From Prevotella sp. UBA6447 (GTDB lineage: Bacteria; Bacteroidota; Bacteroidia; Bacteroidales; Bacteroidaceae), in the NCBI GenBank assembly GCA_002437115.1, contig DJOD01000030.1, forward strand, positions 2,577 to 34,277: a stretch of DNA of 31,701 bases, written 5' to 3'. Made by a program: the position numbers and the translations under genes. Below, in pieces: positions 1-8,711 of this stretch (the first letter of the stretch is position 1; every line of letters begins with the position of its first letter). The notes below the pieces were generated by a model that saw nothing but the letters and a program-made list of their open reading frames with translations, was not told where the DNA came from and did not search any database.

Positions 1-805
1 GCACCCGCATGGGGTGCGACATCCGCATTCCAGTAAACAAACTCACCAACGATGGTTTCAATCCACGCACCCGCATGGGGTGCGACACAGGATTCTGAAA
101 ATCGTAACGATCAAAATGACGTTTCAATCCACGCACCCGCATGGGGTGCGACTTTTGATATGCCAAAAAAGGCAATATCGAAAAAGTTTCAATCCACGCA
201 CCCGCATGGGGTGCGACCGCTAAAAATGCAGGTACTGCCGCGTATAACGCGGTTTCAATCCACGCACCCGCATGGGGTGCGACTGCACTAAGATTGGAGT
301 ATAAAACAGCTCGCAAAGTTTCAATCCACGCACCCGCATGGGGTGCGACCGAGCATTTCTTGGATACCTGTTTGTAAAAGGCGTTTCAATCCACGCACCC
401 GCATGGGGTGCGACAGTAATAATATTTAATAGGGTAAACCATCAACAGTTTCAATCCACGCACCCGCATGGGGTGCGACGGACGCTTCAGCGACAGAGGA
501 CAGGGCATTAGGTTTCAATCCACGCACCCGCATGGGGTGCGACGCGCGGTCTTAACTTTATGTATTGTTTTGTATAGTTTCAATCCACGCACCCGCATGG
601 GGTGCGACACAGAGTCAGGTTTTTGGTCAGATACCGCATTAGGTTTCAATCCACGCACCCGCATGGGGTGCGACATTGCGGCGCGAAGAACGTTTGCCAT
701 TGACCGGGGTTTCAATCCACGCACCCGCATGGGGTGCGACTATACCGATGGGCCGACGAAAAAAGCCTTTATGGTTTCAATCCACGCACCCGCATGGGGT
801 GCGAC
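1..805 (-). CRISPR. Type I-C CRISPR array, 12 full repeats plus 1 partial
   Basis: Twelve identical 32-bp repeats start at 55, 121, 186, 252, 318, 383, 448, 512, 577, 643, 709 and 774. A thirteenth is cut by the window edge (its last 20 bases are 1-20), so the array continues to the left. On the plus strand each repeat begins GTTTCAATCC and ends GGGGTGCGAC; its centre (CGCACCC/GGGGTGCG) is palindromic. The minus-strand form begins GTCGCACCCC and ends ATTGAAAC, the usual form of type I-C repeats, so transcription runs leftwards like the cas genes. The 12 visible spacers are 32-34 bp and all different. The leader lies at the right, so the newest spacer should be 741-773. No degenerate terminal repeat is seen. 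Spacer targets cannot be named without a search. Confidence 0.98.
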
Positions 806-979
806 TGCCATTTTGTAAACTTCTGAATATCAAGGTGCAAATATAAGAAATATGCGATAAATAGCAAAAGAAGCAACAGAAACTTTATCAAAATAGGCAA
901 AAAAATGCATCTGACTGATAATCAGCCAGTGCGAATCTCTCCACTATATGTGCAACACTAAGGGTTCGCATATCCATAG
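806..979 (-). promoter_or_regulatory. CRISPR leader region
   Basis: This AT-rich stretch of about 174 bp between the leader-proximal repeat and the cas2 stop codon has no gene. Type I-C repeats read GTCGC...GAAAC from the leader, so this is the side where new spacers are added. It contains a promoter (838-868) about 30 bp from the first repeat and a hairpin with a T-tract (899-986) near the cas2 end. No integration-host-factor site was recognised by eye. Confidence 0.85.
838..868 (-). promoter_or_regulatory. Promoter of the CRISPR array
   Basis: On the minus strand there is a -33 TTTG (865-868), a 19-nt spacer and a -7 TATATTTG (838-845). This matches the Bacteroidetes sigma consensus TTTG-N19-20-TAnnTTTG. 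Transcription would start near 831 and enter the first repeat at 805, giving a short leader on the pre-crRNA. The array therefore appears to have its own promoter independent of the cas operon. Confidence 0.75.
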
Positions 980-986
980 TCAGATG
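899..986 (-). terminator. Terminator-like hairpin between cas2 and the array
   Basis: Read on the minus strand, CATCTGACT (986-978) pairs with AGTCAGATG (916-908), and a nested TGCGAA/TTCGCA pair (970-965 with 935-930) extends the structure. A run of seven T residues (905-899) follows, as in a Rho-independent terminator. The hairpin overlaps the cas2 stop codon at 980-982. It has a long internal loop, so termination strength is uncertain. Its position would separate cas mRNA from array RNA. Confidence 0.5.
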
Positions 987-1270
987 ATTAAGTCTCCTTC
1001 TACATCAATTCCATTGTCTTTTCCCATGATCTCAACTTTTCTTTTCCAGTTATTACCCAAAAGGTAAAAACGAATGCTATCTTGATCCTCATCAATTATC
1101 CCATGTAGCTGTGCTTTCAACTGTATGAACTGAGCTTCTGTTACAACACACTCAAATACTGAATTTTGTACTCTCTTTCCATAATTCATGCACGATTTTG
1201 CCACATTCCGAAGCCGCTTGCCCCCTTGCGTTGACGTTATATTAACATCATATGTTATAAGTACGAACAT
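980..1270 (-). CDS. cas2: CRISPR-associated endonuclease Cas2
   Basis: A 96-aa protein of usual Cas2 length. It starts MFVLITYDV, the ferredoxin-like first beta strand with the conserved Asp (residue 8) of the Cas2 dimer interface. A second conserved segment reads RVQNSVFEC. Cas2 is the structural core of the Cas1-Cas2 integrase that inserts new spacers at the leader-side repeat. It is the last gene of the cas operon, 5 bp after cas1, and its stop lies inside the terminator-like hairpin next to the leader. Identity is sure from motif, length and position. Confidence 0.97.
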   Translation of the reverse strand: MFVLITYDVNITSTQGGKRLRNVAKSCMNYGKRVQNSVFECVVTEAQFIQLKAQLHGIIDEDQDSIRFYLLGNNWKRKVEIMGKDNGIDVEGDLII

Positions 1271-1275
1271 AATTA

Positions 1276-2298
1276 TTATCTGATTAGAAAAACAGGATAG
1301 TCATCTATATCTTCCCGAATGAACCTTGCCAACAACAAAGCCTGTATATAGGGCAACAATCCTATATTAACCTTTTCATTCAAGTATGGGTGCATTATTT
1401 GTTCTCTCTTTCTATTTTGCCACGCAGAGAGAATTACCTTTCTTCCCGAGTCAGTCATAATGATTCCCTCATCTCCTTGCTTTAAAAATTCCTTGATAGT
1501 GATTTGCCGTTTATTGATAAGCGATAAAACTAGCCGATCACCGAGATATGCTCGGAGTTCTTCCATCATATCCAAGGCCAGCGATACCCTACCAGGTCTT
1601 AACGTATGAAGGAAACCGACATAAGGGTCTAATCCCACTGTCTCCAAGGCTGCCGCCATATCATTGCATATTAACGTGTAGACAAATGACAGCATGGTAT
1701 TAACAGCATCTTTGGGCGGTCGACGGTTGCGACCTTGAAAAACGAAATCCTCTCCTTGATTCAATATTAACTTATGAAACACACCAAAATATAGACTGGC
1801 AGCCTCTCCTTCAATTCCTCTAATGCTATCTGTAGAATCGGCATTAAATATTTTCTTTTTGCAGTTCTGAAGTTCATTTGCCACGCCTTCTATATCAGCA
1901 TCCGCACCATTATCACGAACAAACCGGCGCAAGATATTACGGTAGTTTTGCACCTTACCTCCAATAAATAGTTTGTTAAGATGGAGAGCATAGCCACTTT
2001 CATCAGCATGCTTGTACTGTGCTTTCCTCAACAATACATTTCCCCTTGTACATCCTTGCGACCTTGCGATAAACCTTCCCTGTGGAGACAAAAATGTCAG
2101 AAACACACCATTGTCAGCACACAGTTTCATAATGCCAGGACTGGCACCCACATATCCAAAAGTCACTATTTGTTCGATGTTGTGAATGGGTATGCGGAAT
2201 ATTTCTTGTTGTTTCACAGAAACGACCACGTTAAGCCCATCCTTACTCAAGTAAGCATCTGGAGTGGTAACGTATAGCGTATTAAGTAGTTTCCTCAT
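1276..2298 (-). CDS. cas1: CRISPR-associated integrase Cas1 (type I-C)
   Basis: A 340-aa protein starting MRKLLNTLYVTTPDAYLS, typical of type I-C Cas1. The metal-binding catalytic residues are visible: Glu163 in GIEGEAASLYF, His231 in GFLHTLRPGR, and the acidic group Asp243/Glu246/Glu247 in ALDMMEELR. Cas1 is the metal-dependent integrase subunit that, with Cas2, joins new spacers to the leader-proximal repeat. Its start overlaps the 3' end of cas4 by 17 bp, suggesting translational coupling. No frameshift or missing catalytic residue was seen. Confidence 0.98.
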   Translation of the reverse strand: MRKLLNTLYVTTPDAYLSKDGLNVVVSVKQQEIFRIPIHNIEQIVTFGYVGASPGIMKLCADNGVFLTFLSPQGRFIARSQGCTRGNVLLRKAQYKHADESGYALHLNKLFIGGKVQNYRNILRRFVRDNGADADIEGVANELQNCKKKIFNADSTDSIRGIEGEAASLYFGVFHKLILNQGEDFVFQGRNRRPPKDAVNTMLSFVYTLICNDMAAALETVGLDPYVGFLHTLRPGRVSLALDMMEELRAYLGDRLVLSLINKRQITIKEFLKQGDEGIIMTDSGRKVILSAWQNRKREQIMHPYLNEKVNIGLLPYIQALLLARFIREDIDDYPVFLIR

Positions 2299-2953
2299 AT
2301 AGGTTCTTCTCTAGATATTTTGAAGCGCGCAAACAATCGGCTACCTCGGGCAAACAGATATTCACCAAGGAACACTTAGCACAATGTCGATTCCAAGAAG
2401 CTTTTGGCATGTTGCCCGTCTTGAAGATAGCGTGCATCTTGCGAGCGCAATCAATGGTGATTTGCCTCAGTGTTTCGGAAATGGCAACTATCTCTCTTCG
2501 TTTCACCTCATTATAAAACAATGCGCCACACGATATTCGTATACCATACATTTCCTCGAGGCACATCGCTTGCGCAGCAAGTTGCACTTCGTCGGTTTCG
2601 TTAGCCTTACTATGCCCTCTCTTATATTCCACGGGAAAAGGCTTCCAATAGCCACCATACCGGTTATGAGAAATGGCGTTCTCTGGCGTGTCCGACGGGA
2701 TTAGTTCTACAGCATCGGTTATACCATAAAGCCCAAGTTCCCTTGAAGCGACATGTAATGATCGCATCGTGATCACGTCACCGTTTTTTTGGCGGTAAAA
2801 AGGGTTGTCCACATTCTTGTGCAAAAGTTGGCCTTCAACCGTTAGTCTGTTTTCCTCCCATTGTTGCTCAATATGTATCAATGCCCATTGTCGAGGACAA
2901 AACATGAAATGTTGTATCCCCGACAACATGAGCATCTCGTCATCTGCATACAT
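2282..2953 (-). CDS. cas4: CRISPR-associated exonuclease Cas4
   Basis: A 223-aa protein. The four cysteines expected to bind an Fe-S cluster are present: Cys19 in FMFCPRQW near the N-terminus and Cys191, Cys194 and Cys200 in the C-terminal HCAKCSLVNIC. Between them is a RecB-like nuclease core with the FPVEYKRG segment carrying the catalytic Glu and Lys. In type I-C systems Cas4 works with Cas1-Cas2 to trim prespacers and select PAM-bearing ends. It overlaps cas1 by 17 bp and follows cas7c by 7 bp in the same operon. Confidence 0.97.
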   Translation of the reverse strand: MYADDEMLMLSGIQHFMFCPRQWALIHIEQQWEENRLTVEGQLLHKNVDNPFYRQKNGDVITMRSLHVASRELGLYGITDAVELIPSDTPENAISHNRYGGYWKPFPVEYKRGHSKANETDEVQLAAQAMCLEEMYGIRISCGALFYNEVKRREIVAISETLRQITIDCARKMHAIFKTGNMPKASWNRHCAKCSLVNICLPEVADCLRASKYLEKNLYEETT

Positions 2954-2960
2954 ACGGACT

Positions 2961-3812
2961 TTAAATGAGATTTTCTACTTTCACACCATTTGGCACACCC
3001 GCCTCGTCGATTGTAACCTGATAATCACCGAATGACCTTGCCACGCCTTCTGTTGTCTTGCTTATTTTCACAAGATCAAACAACTTGTTGGCTGGAGCAT
3101 TTCCAAGTTCTGAGTCGTGATGAAACACTATCAACTTTTGCGCGCTCATCAAGCCTCGGGCCGCCGAACGGTCTACGTCAAACATGTTTTTCAGAGCGTC
3201 AAAGAACACCTGTAAGTCTTCCTCTGAAAAACCTGTTTGCTGGGCAAGCTTGGCCGAGACGAATCCATGACACACGTAAAGCCCATAAGGAATGGTAGCC
3301 TTACGGCCCATCGTGTGATTTTCACCATTTTGCTTTTCGGCTTCCTTGTCGGTAGCCACCGCCACACGCGTGATGGAGTGCTCAGCTGTGGCAATCGGAT
3401 CAACCGAACGTGCAAACGTAAGTTGTATAGGGCCTCTGACTTGACCTGCGTTCTTGCCAGTCGACATAACGGCACCGAATGTTCGCACATCATAATAGGT
3501 ACGACACATGTACTTACGCGCTGCAGCCGTCTTATCTTTAGCACTGCTTACTTCAGGGGCTTCATGTGCCTTATCTATTTTGTTGTTCAGCACAGCTTTC
3601 TCGCGAATAAAAATGTCATAACCGTTGGTCTGTCCTTTTGCTACTTGTACATAGTTGCGCACCTTGCGTTTCAGACACACGTCAGTAACCAGCCCCATAC
3701 CCGTCTCAGCATCTATACGGGGAAGATTTCCTGCATCGGGATCACCATTTGGATTACCATCAACAACATCAAACAAATAAACGAAATCAATTCTATTTTT
3801 CAACTCAGCCAT
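2961..3812 (-). CDS. cas7c: Type I-C Cascade backbone protein Cas7 (Csd2)
   Basis: A 283-aa protein opening with a segment ending FDVVDGNPNGDPDAGNLPR, the hallmark start of Csd2/Cas7c. Cas7c subunits polymerise along the crRNA to form the Cascade backbone and hold the guide for target pairing. A further match is the SVDPI segment followed by SITRVAV in the middle of the protein. It lies between cas8c (54-bp gap) and cas4 (7-bp gap) in the standard I-C order. The ATG at 3812 fits the family N-terminus. Confidence 0.97.
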   Translation of the reverse strand: MAELKNRIDFVYLFDVVDGNPNGDPDAGNLPRIDAETGMGLVTDVCLKRKVRNYVQVAKGQTNGYDIFIREKAVLNNKIDKAHEAPEVSSAKDKTAAARKYMCRTYYDVRTFGAVMSTGKNAGQVRGPIQLTFARSVDPIATAEHSITRVAVATDKEAEKQNGENHTMGRKATIPYGLYVCHGFVSAKLAQQTGFSEEDLQVFFDALKNMFDVDRSAARGLMSAQKLIVFHHDSELGNAPANKLFDLVKISKTTEGVARSFGDYQVTIDEAGVPNGVKVENLI

Positions 3813-3866
3813 AATATGATTGTTTTTGTGTGTAGGTTATTACTTATGAACAAAATAATTATCCGG

Positions 3867-4217
3867 TTAATCTTTCTTCTTGAAAAAGTCCTGACGCTGG
3901 TGATAGTAACCTATAAAGAAACGCCCTTGATCTTGCAAATCAAGGTGAGCTGGAAATCCAGTAGCAGGAATTTTGTCTATTATTTCCTGTTTCAACTTCT
4001 CGTAAAACACTTTTCTTCCCTCACTCGGCAATTTCTCCAAATGATGTGCAGAAAGATTTAAAATTGTGGCAAACACTGATGCTGGTGTTGCACTTGCGGC
4101 ATTCATGTACCGCTCTCGAATACTGCTGATACCATTGGCATCTTCCTGCATCTTATCGAGCACGGCAAACAGACGTCCGCAGAGGTACCCTTGATTGGTG
4201 TTACTTGGATCTAACAT
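3867..4217 (-). CDS. cas11c: Predicted internally translated small subunit Cas11c
   Basis: An in-frame ATG at 4217 within cas8c would give a 116-aa C-terminal product starting MLDPSNTNQGYLCGRLF. It is preceded on the minus strand by an unusually A-rich stretch (AAAAAAAAATAAAAGTT), the kind of unstructured site that favours initiation in Bacteroidetes, which often lack strong Shine-Dalgarno sequences. Other type I-C systems are known to make a separate Cas11 from an internal start at the equivalent place in cas8c, and two such subunits form the belly of Cascade. The sequence shows the start codon and context; actual translation is inferred. Confidence 0.55.
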   Translation of the reverse strand: MLDPSNTNQGYLCGRLFAVLDKMQEDANGISSIRERYMNAASATPASVFATILNLSAHHLEKLPSEGRKVFYEKLKQEIIDKIPATGFPAHLDLQDQGRFFIGYYHQRQDFFKKKD

Positions 4218-5690
4218 AACTTTTATTTTTTTTTGGTTTGTTGTTCTGTTCAGATATGCCTTTAGAATAGCTGCTCTGCCGATGTTAACAACATTTTTTT
4301 CTCCCGACTCTGCCCTGACACGGCGGATACAGGCTGAGAACAAGGAGTATGGGTAAGGTAAACCTTGAAAAATGCTTTTGATCACTGCTTCTGGCAGATT
4401 AGGAGTAGCCTCCGACTGCTTACCACCAGGCGTCACTGCCGCGAGCATACTTTTTAGTCCTGCATATGGCTTCTTGTTGACACGATAGTCCACAATCTCC
4501 ATGTCATCAAAATGTCTGACTATCATACCAGCAAACTCCCTCAGTGAGTCATCGAGCCAATAGACCACAGCAATGCGAGCTGCGTTGGGAGCAAGGCCAA
4601 GGATATAAAATCTGTCGTCAAGTCCTGTACCCAAATGTCCTGAATGGATGGATTGAAACACTTTTCTTACGTGCTCTATCTTTTCATTCGGGTTATCAGT
4701 CATATCATCTGCATAGCCCAACAAATTAAAAAGGCTTTCCTCTGTTTGTGTGGCTACCTTGTCTTTGAAAGAAGCCCAGAATACAAATGTACGGTTACCT
4801 ACGTTGAACTTGTTATGCGAATCCCTTCGCAATAGGACATTTAGAGCTGTAGTGTACGCAAACTCGGCTTCTTTGGAAATAGGTGCATTGCTACATTTTT
4901 TCTTTCCATAAGAGTCATAACCCGAATTAACCTGAAACGACACCAGCTTTGCCTTGGCTTGGCTTCCTGGTATCATGGTTGCAGCTGTCGTTTCTACCGT
5001 TGTCCCACTGCGGCCTGTTACAAGGCACAAGTTGTCTACCTGTTTTTCTTCCACATTGTTGTCAAGTTGCAAGATTTCTCGTTTTTCTGCAATGATTTTC
5101 CTGTCACCGTCAATCCTAAAAGAAAATATAGAATACTTCTTTGATAGGTTCTTTTTGATGTCTTCCCATAGGGAATCCCTTGAAACTTCCGACAAAATTG
5201 TTTCCTTATTTTGCTTATAAAAGCTACAAAGTGACTGAAGATCCGCATTGTCTGGGTAAAACTTTTGAATCCTTTCCGTCTTTTCTACAAACGCAGCCAA
5301 ACATTCATTTTCTTTGTCCTGACGTTTCCGTAACAACTCATCCAGAGCGTTCTGAACTTCTTGAATGGCCTTTGCTGATGGTGAGTCACTTTCCTGTAGA
5401 CTTTTTTTCTTTGATTCGAGTCTCGCAACTTCCTTGTCCACATCAGCATAGCCCAACACATATGTACTATTGTCATATAAGTAGTTGGGCAATATGCCAC
5501 TTGAACGGTCGACATGAATCCTTACTAAGAACGTCATCGCCTGATTTTTTCCTATTCGGCAATCTTCAAAGCGCACAAACTTTCCTTCCTTGGAGATTAC
5601 GATGATAAATCCTATTTCTTTTTTCTCCATTCCAAAAGTGGGAAGATTGCCACATCTATCATAATAATCACATAGAGCTTTCAGTATCAT
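3867..5690 (-). CDS. cas8c: Type I-C Cascade large subunit Cas8c (Csd1)
   Basis: A 607-aa protein of normal Csd1 length that starts MILKALCDYYDRCGNLPTFG, a characteristic Csd1 N-terminus. Cas8c recognises the PAM and helps recruit Cas3 after R-loop formation. Its ATG overlaps the end of cas5c by 4 bp (ATGA), so the two are translationally coupled. The C-terminal part (about residues 492-607) contains the NQGYLCGRLFAVLDKMQ region corresponding to the small subunit, preceded by an A-rich stretch and an in-frame ATG at 4217. A run of nine A residues (minus strand) lies at about 4234-4226 and could cause slippage or assembly errors, but the frame is intact here. Confidence 0.96.
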   Translation of the reverse strand: MILKALCDYYDRCGNLPTFGMEKKEIGFIIVISKEGKFVRFEDCRIGKNQAMTFLVRIHVDRSSGILPNYLYDNSTYVLGYADVDKEVARLESKKKSLQESDSPSAKAIQEVQNALDELLRKRQDKENECLAAFVEKTERIQKFYPDNADLQSLCSFYKQNKETILSEVSRDSLWEDIKKNLSKKYSIFSFRIDGDRKIIAEKREILQLDNNVEEKQVDNLCLVTGRSGTTVETTAATMIPGSQAKAKLVSFQVNSGYDSYGKKKCSNAPISKEAEFAYTTALNVLLRRDSHNKFNVGNRTFVFWASFKDKVATQTEESLFNLLGYADDMTDNPNEKIEHVRKVFQSIHSGHLGTGLDDRFYILGLAPNAARIAVVYWLDDSLREFAGMIVRHFDDMEIVDYRVNKKPYAGLKSMLAAVTPGGKQSEATPNLPEAVIKSIFQGLPYPYSLFSACIRRVRAESGEKNVVNIGRAAILKAYLNRTTNQKKIKVMLDPSNTNQGYLCGRLFAVLDKMQEDANGISSIRERYMNAASATPASVFATILNLSAHHLEKLPSEGRKVFYEKLKQEIIDKIPATGFPAHLDLQDQGRFFIGYYHQRQDFFKKKD

Positions 5691-6379
5691 CTTAATATAT
5701 CCTCACTATTTACGGGTGGAACAATTATCACTCCTTCTTTCATTTGTGCACGATAAAATAAAGGTATGATGTTCTTCTGATTAGAGAAATCCATGTCGTA
5801 GAGCATGATGCCCAAATCTTTTGTGCCTCCCTGGTCTGCCGTTATGGTTGGCTCTAACGATTCTGACGCCACATCTACCAATCTGAAGGAAGCCGAGAAT
5901 TCGCGTACACCAAGATAAGGTTGGGTGAAGCACTGACCCTTACTTGCCCTGCGCTCAAACATTCGGTAATACTTCATGGGGTTTTCATCCAGTCCTGGCT
6001 CATGGACAAACAGTTCGCCAGCAGCTTTTCTTTTTGCAACTGACCGGAACTCCAACTTGGCCCAAATTCGGTACTTCACATTTTTTAGGAGCAAAGAGTT
6101 TTTCTGTTGCCTTTTTTCTTCAATGTAAATGACAGATTTACCTGCAACTGCACCCACTTCATTTCTTCTCACCGAAGTCCACCTAATAGGCTTCAGTACC
6201 TCAATCTTTGTAATCTGCCAGTGGATGGCAGGTTTCCAAAAAATTGCTTCAAAGATTGCACGAGCGGCCGACGGCGTTATCACATCGTAGCTCACGCGCT
6301 CTACTTTAAACTCTGGACGAGTGAAGCAAGCCATGTCGCCCCACACCTCCAGGCAATATTCCTTGTCTGTGTACTCCAT
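5687..6379 (-). CDS. cas5c: Type I-C Cas5 (Cas5c/Cas5d), pre-crRNA endoribonuclease
   Basis: In type I-C systems Cas5 replaces Cas6: it cuts pre-crRNA in the repeat and caps the 5' handle of the crRNA. The family signature is clear: LEVWGDMACFTRPEFKVER followed by SAARAIFEAIFWKPAIHW. An upstream ATG at 6430 would add 17 residues and overlap cas3 by 28 bp. I chose the ATG at 6379 (MEYTDKEYCLEVWG, 230 aa) because family members begin just before the EVWGD strand; it lies 23 bp after the cas3 stop. The gene ends in a 4-bp overlap with cas8c. Confidence 0.95.
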   Translation of the reverse strand: MEYTDKEYCLEVWGDMACFTRPEFKVERVSYDVITPSAARAIFEAIFWKPAIHWQITKIEVLKPIRWTSVRRNEVGAVAGKSVIYIEEKRQQKNSLLLKNVKYRIWAKLEFRSVAKRKAAGELFVHEPGLDENPMKYYRMFERRASKGQCFTQPYLGVREFSASFRLVDVASESLEPTITADQGGTKDLGIMLYDMDFSNQKNIIPLFYRAQMKEGVIIVPPVNSEDILR

Positions 6380-6402
6380 ATTGTTGTTGATTCGATAGGT
6401 TC

Positions 6403-8604
6403 TTAAACGGTCAACACTTCGTTTGCCCAATTATTGTCTATTCTCAGTCCAATATGCGCGTCATATTGTTGTTTATAATCCACAACAAAAAGGCCTTCTT
6501 TCCTTTCGCTGACTACGCCTAAACTCTGCAGTACCTTGAAATCTGGCTGGTGCACGTTTACCATATATTGCGAGAGCTTTTTCATCAATTTGTACGACGG
6601 ACCTTCATCCAGCAGTTGTTTAACAAGCTCCATGCTATTTTCCCAACACACCACAACGGAAACGCCCTCATCTTCAATGAGGCGAAACTCATGTGCTGCA
6701 GTAGCAAAGCACAAATCGTTTGGATTATAGAGATACTGCTTGATGTTTTTCTTGTCAAAAGTATCTCTCCTGCTATAAAGCTGACGGAAATAATTTGTCA
6801 TGGTTTCGGGCGAAAACCAATCATGCCCTTTGCCAAGGCTAAGCCTTGCAACGTTTGCTACCTGTATGTCTCCACGTGGTAGGTTGTGCTCTTTTGACAA
6901 ACTGAACACATAGGTTTCTCCTATTTTTTGGGTTCCCTCGCGATTGCAGCGACCAGCAGCTTGCAAAACTGAGTCGAGCCCAGCTTCTTGACGGAAGACG
7001 ACTGGAAAATCCATGTCCACGCCAGCCTCAATGAGTTGTGTTGAAATTACCCGCACGATAGTCTCGTCATTGTTTTCCAACGACTTTTTGATGGATTCTA
7101 TAGTTTTTCTGATATGAGCAGGACACATCATCTTGGACAGGTGAAAAACCTTGCCTTCATTAGGCAAACGGCCATACAACTCCTTTGCATCATTTCGTGT
7201 GTTCACAACACAAAGCACCCGCTTATACCGACACAATTGCTGAGCCACCTCGTCAAAACTCTTACCAGTGTCATCAAAAAAAAGCTTCACGCGTCTCAAC
7301 CGCTCATGCAACTTAAGTTCATTGGGTACGAGCTCTGTGACATGGCTCATTCCCATGAAAGACGCTTCTGGATTGCAACCTTCTATCAGTCCACTTAACA
7401 CAGGTTGACTGGCAGTAGTTAACAGAACTGATACATGAAATAGTTTATTATAAGTCTTTAATGAGTTGACAACTGGTTGCAGGAAGTCCATCGGTAGGGT
7501 TTGCACTTCATCCAACACAATCACGCTGTTAACTATGTTGTGAAGTTTACGACACGAAGATGGTTTGTTGCTATATATCGACTCAAACAACTGCACGTTT
7601 GTTGTTACCACTATTGGGTAATCCCAATTCTCTGCCGCCATCCGAAGCTTTTCGCGAAGATGAGAATCCTTCACAAGTTCTGGATCCACTTGGCTGTGAT
7701 GCTCAAGCACGTTGTCATCACCAAAAATTGCTCTCAGCACAGCGGCTGTCTGAATGATGATGCTCGTGTAAGGTATTGCAATGATAATGCGCTCCTGGCC
7801 ATTTCTAACGGCATGCCTAATGGCCCAAACCAAAGACGATAGGGTCTTGCCGCCTCCCGTAGGAACTGTCAGACTGTAAATACCTACTGGTGTATCAGCT
7901 TTTGCAGTACACAAACTCAAAACCTCGCGGCGTACGTCATTCACTGTTCCGGATTTGGCCTTAGCTTGAAGATATGCCATATATCGTTCCAACATTGGCA
8001 ACAATGTACGTAAAGAGGTATCATGCTTCCTGAGCTGCAAGGCCTGGATATCCATGAATGCCTCTGTGTCAAGGTAATCAGCATCTACAAGACAAGAATA
8101 AAGCATACGTGACAAGTGATGAAAGTCTTCCTTGCAAACGGATTTGAAATTAGCTCTTTGCAATACGATTTTAGGGACATCCTGGTTAACCTCCGTAGGA
8201 ATCGCCTTTTGTATAATTCCATCTATTTCGCTGGAGTCATGTAAACCTGTATGATGGGAAGCTATCTGATTTACTAAGAGATTGTCTGCAGACTTGCCAT
8301 ACATATGGCGTGCCAATATTCCTCCCACATAGGCATGATGATAGTCTCCATCTACTCGGATTGATGGGTCAAAGCCACTTTCCTTCTTAATATGCTGCTG
8401 AAAAGCATGGCTTTCTTTTCCTTTATCGTGTAATAACCCTAATACTTTCCCCCAAGATGCCATGCCGAACTTGTCTGAAAAACGAGAGGCCAAATGGGCA
8501 ACACCCAAAGAATGTTGATCATTGGTTTGAATTTGCCAACGACCAGTCATTTTATCCTTATATAAATGCGATATGACTAATCGCTTTTTGTCCTGAGTAG
8601 CCAT
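6403..8604 (-). CDS. cas3: CRISPR-associated nuclease-helicase Cas3
   Basis: A 733-aa Cas3 with an N-terminal HD nuclease and a C-terminal superfamily 2 helicase. The HD site is seen at His59-Asp60 (LLHDKGK), with further metal ligands in DYHHAYVGG (about 87-95) and ASHHTGLHD (115-123). The helicase has a P-loop TGGGKT (249-254), a Walker B variant DEVQ (365-368), and motifs STQLIEAGVD and QAAGRCNREG in the C-terminal RecA domain. Cas3 is recruited by Cascade to unwind and degrade the displaced target strand. It is the first gene of the operon, downstream of a strong consensus promoter. All catalytic motifs look intact, so interference is probably functional. Confidence 0.97.
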   Translation of the reverse strand: MATQDKKRLVISHLYKDKMTGRWQIQTNDQHSLGVAHLASRFSDKFGMASWGKVLGLLHDKGKESHAFQQHIKKESGFDPSIRVDGDYHHAYVGGILARHMYGKSADNLLVNQIASHHTGLHDSSEIDGIIQKAIPTEVNQDVPKIVLQRANFKSVCKEDFHHLSRMLYSCLVDADYLDTEAFMDIQALQLRKHDTSLRTLLPMLERYMAYLQAKAKSGTVNDVRREVLSLCTAKADTPVGIYSLTVPTGGGKTLSSLVWAIRHAVRNGQERIIIAIPYTSIIIQTAAVLRAIFGDDNVLEHHSQVDPELVKDSHLREKLRMAAENWDYPIVVTTNVQLFESIYSNKPSSCRKLHNIVNSVIVLDEVQTLPMDFLQPVVNSLKTYNKLFHVSVLLTTASQPVLSGLIEGCNPEASFMGMSHVTELVPNELKLHERLRRVKLFFDDTGKSFDEVAQQLCRYKRVLCVVNTRNDAKELYGRLPNEGKVFHLSKMMCPAHIRKTIESIKKSLENNDETIVRVISTQLIEAGVDMDFPVVFRQEAGLDSVLQAAGRCNREGTQKIGETYVFSLSKEHNLPRGDIQVANVARLSLGKGHDWFSPETMTNYFRQLYSRRDTFDKKNIKQYLYNPNDLCFATAAHEFRLIEDEGVSVVVCWENSMELVKQLLDEGPSYKLMKKLSQYMVNVHQPDFKVLQSLGVVSERKEGLFVVDYKQQYDAHIGLRIDNNWANEVLTV

Positions 8605-8679
8605 AAGGAAGGATTATTTGCATAGGTTATACTTGGGCTTTTCCAAAAGTAGATTGGTTAGCCGTTTTATCACTAATAG

Positions 8680-8711
8680 CAAAGTTATGAAAAATAGTTT
8701 AATTCAACAAA
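8680..8711 (-). promoter_or_regulatory. Promoter of the cas operon
   Basis: On the minus strand: -33 TTTG (8708-8711), a 20-nt spacer, and -7 TAACTTTG (8680-8687), a full match to the Bacteroidetes consensus. Transcription would start near 8673, leaving about 70 nt of 5' leader before the cas3 ATG at 8604. No other such pair was noticed between the cas genes, so all seven probably form one transcript. Confidence 0.75.

Noticed and set aside
14..818. Open frames across the CRISPR array with repeated FQSTHPHGVR segments
   Set aside because: The repeating peptide is simply the translated 32-bp repeat; spacing and identity of repeats show a CRISPR array, not a repetitive protein.
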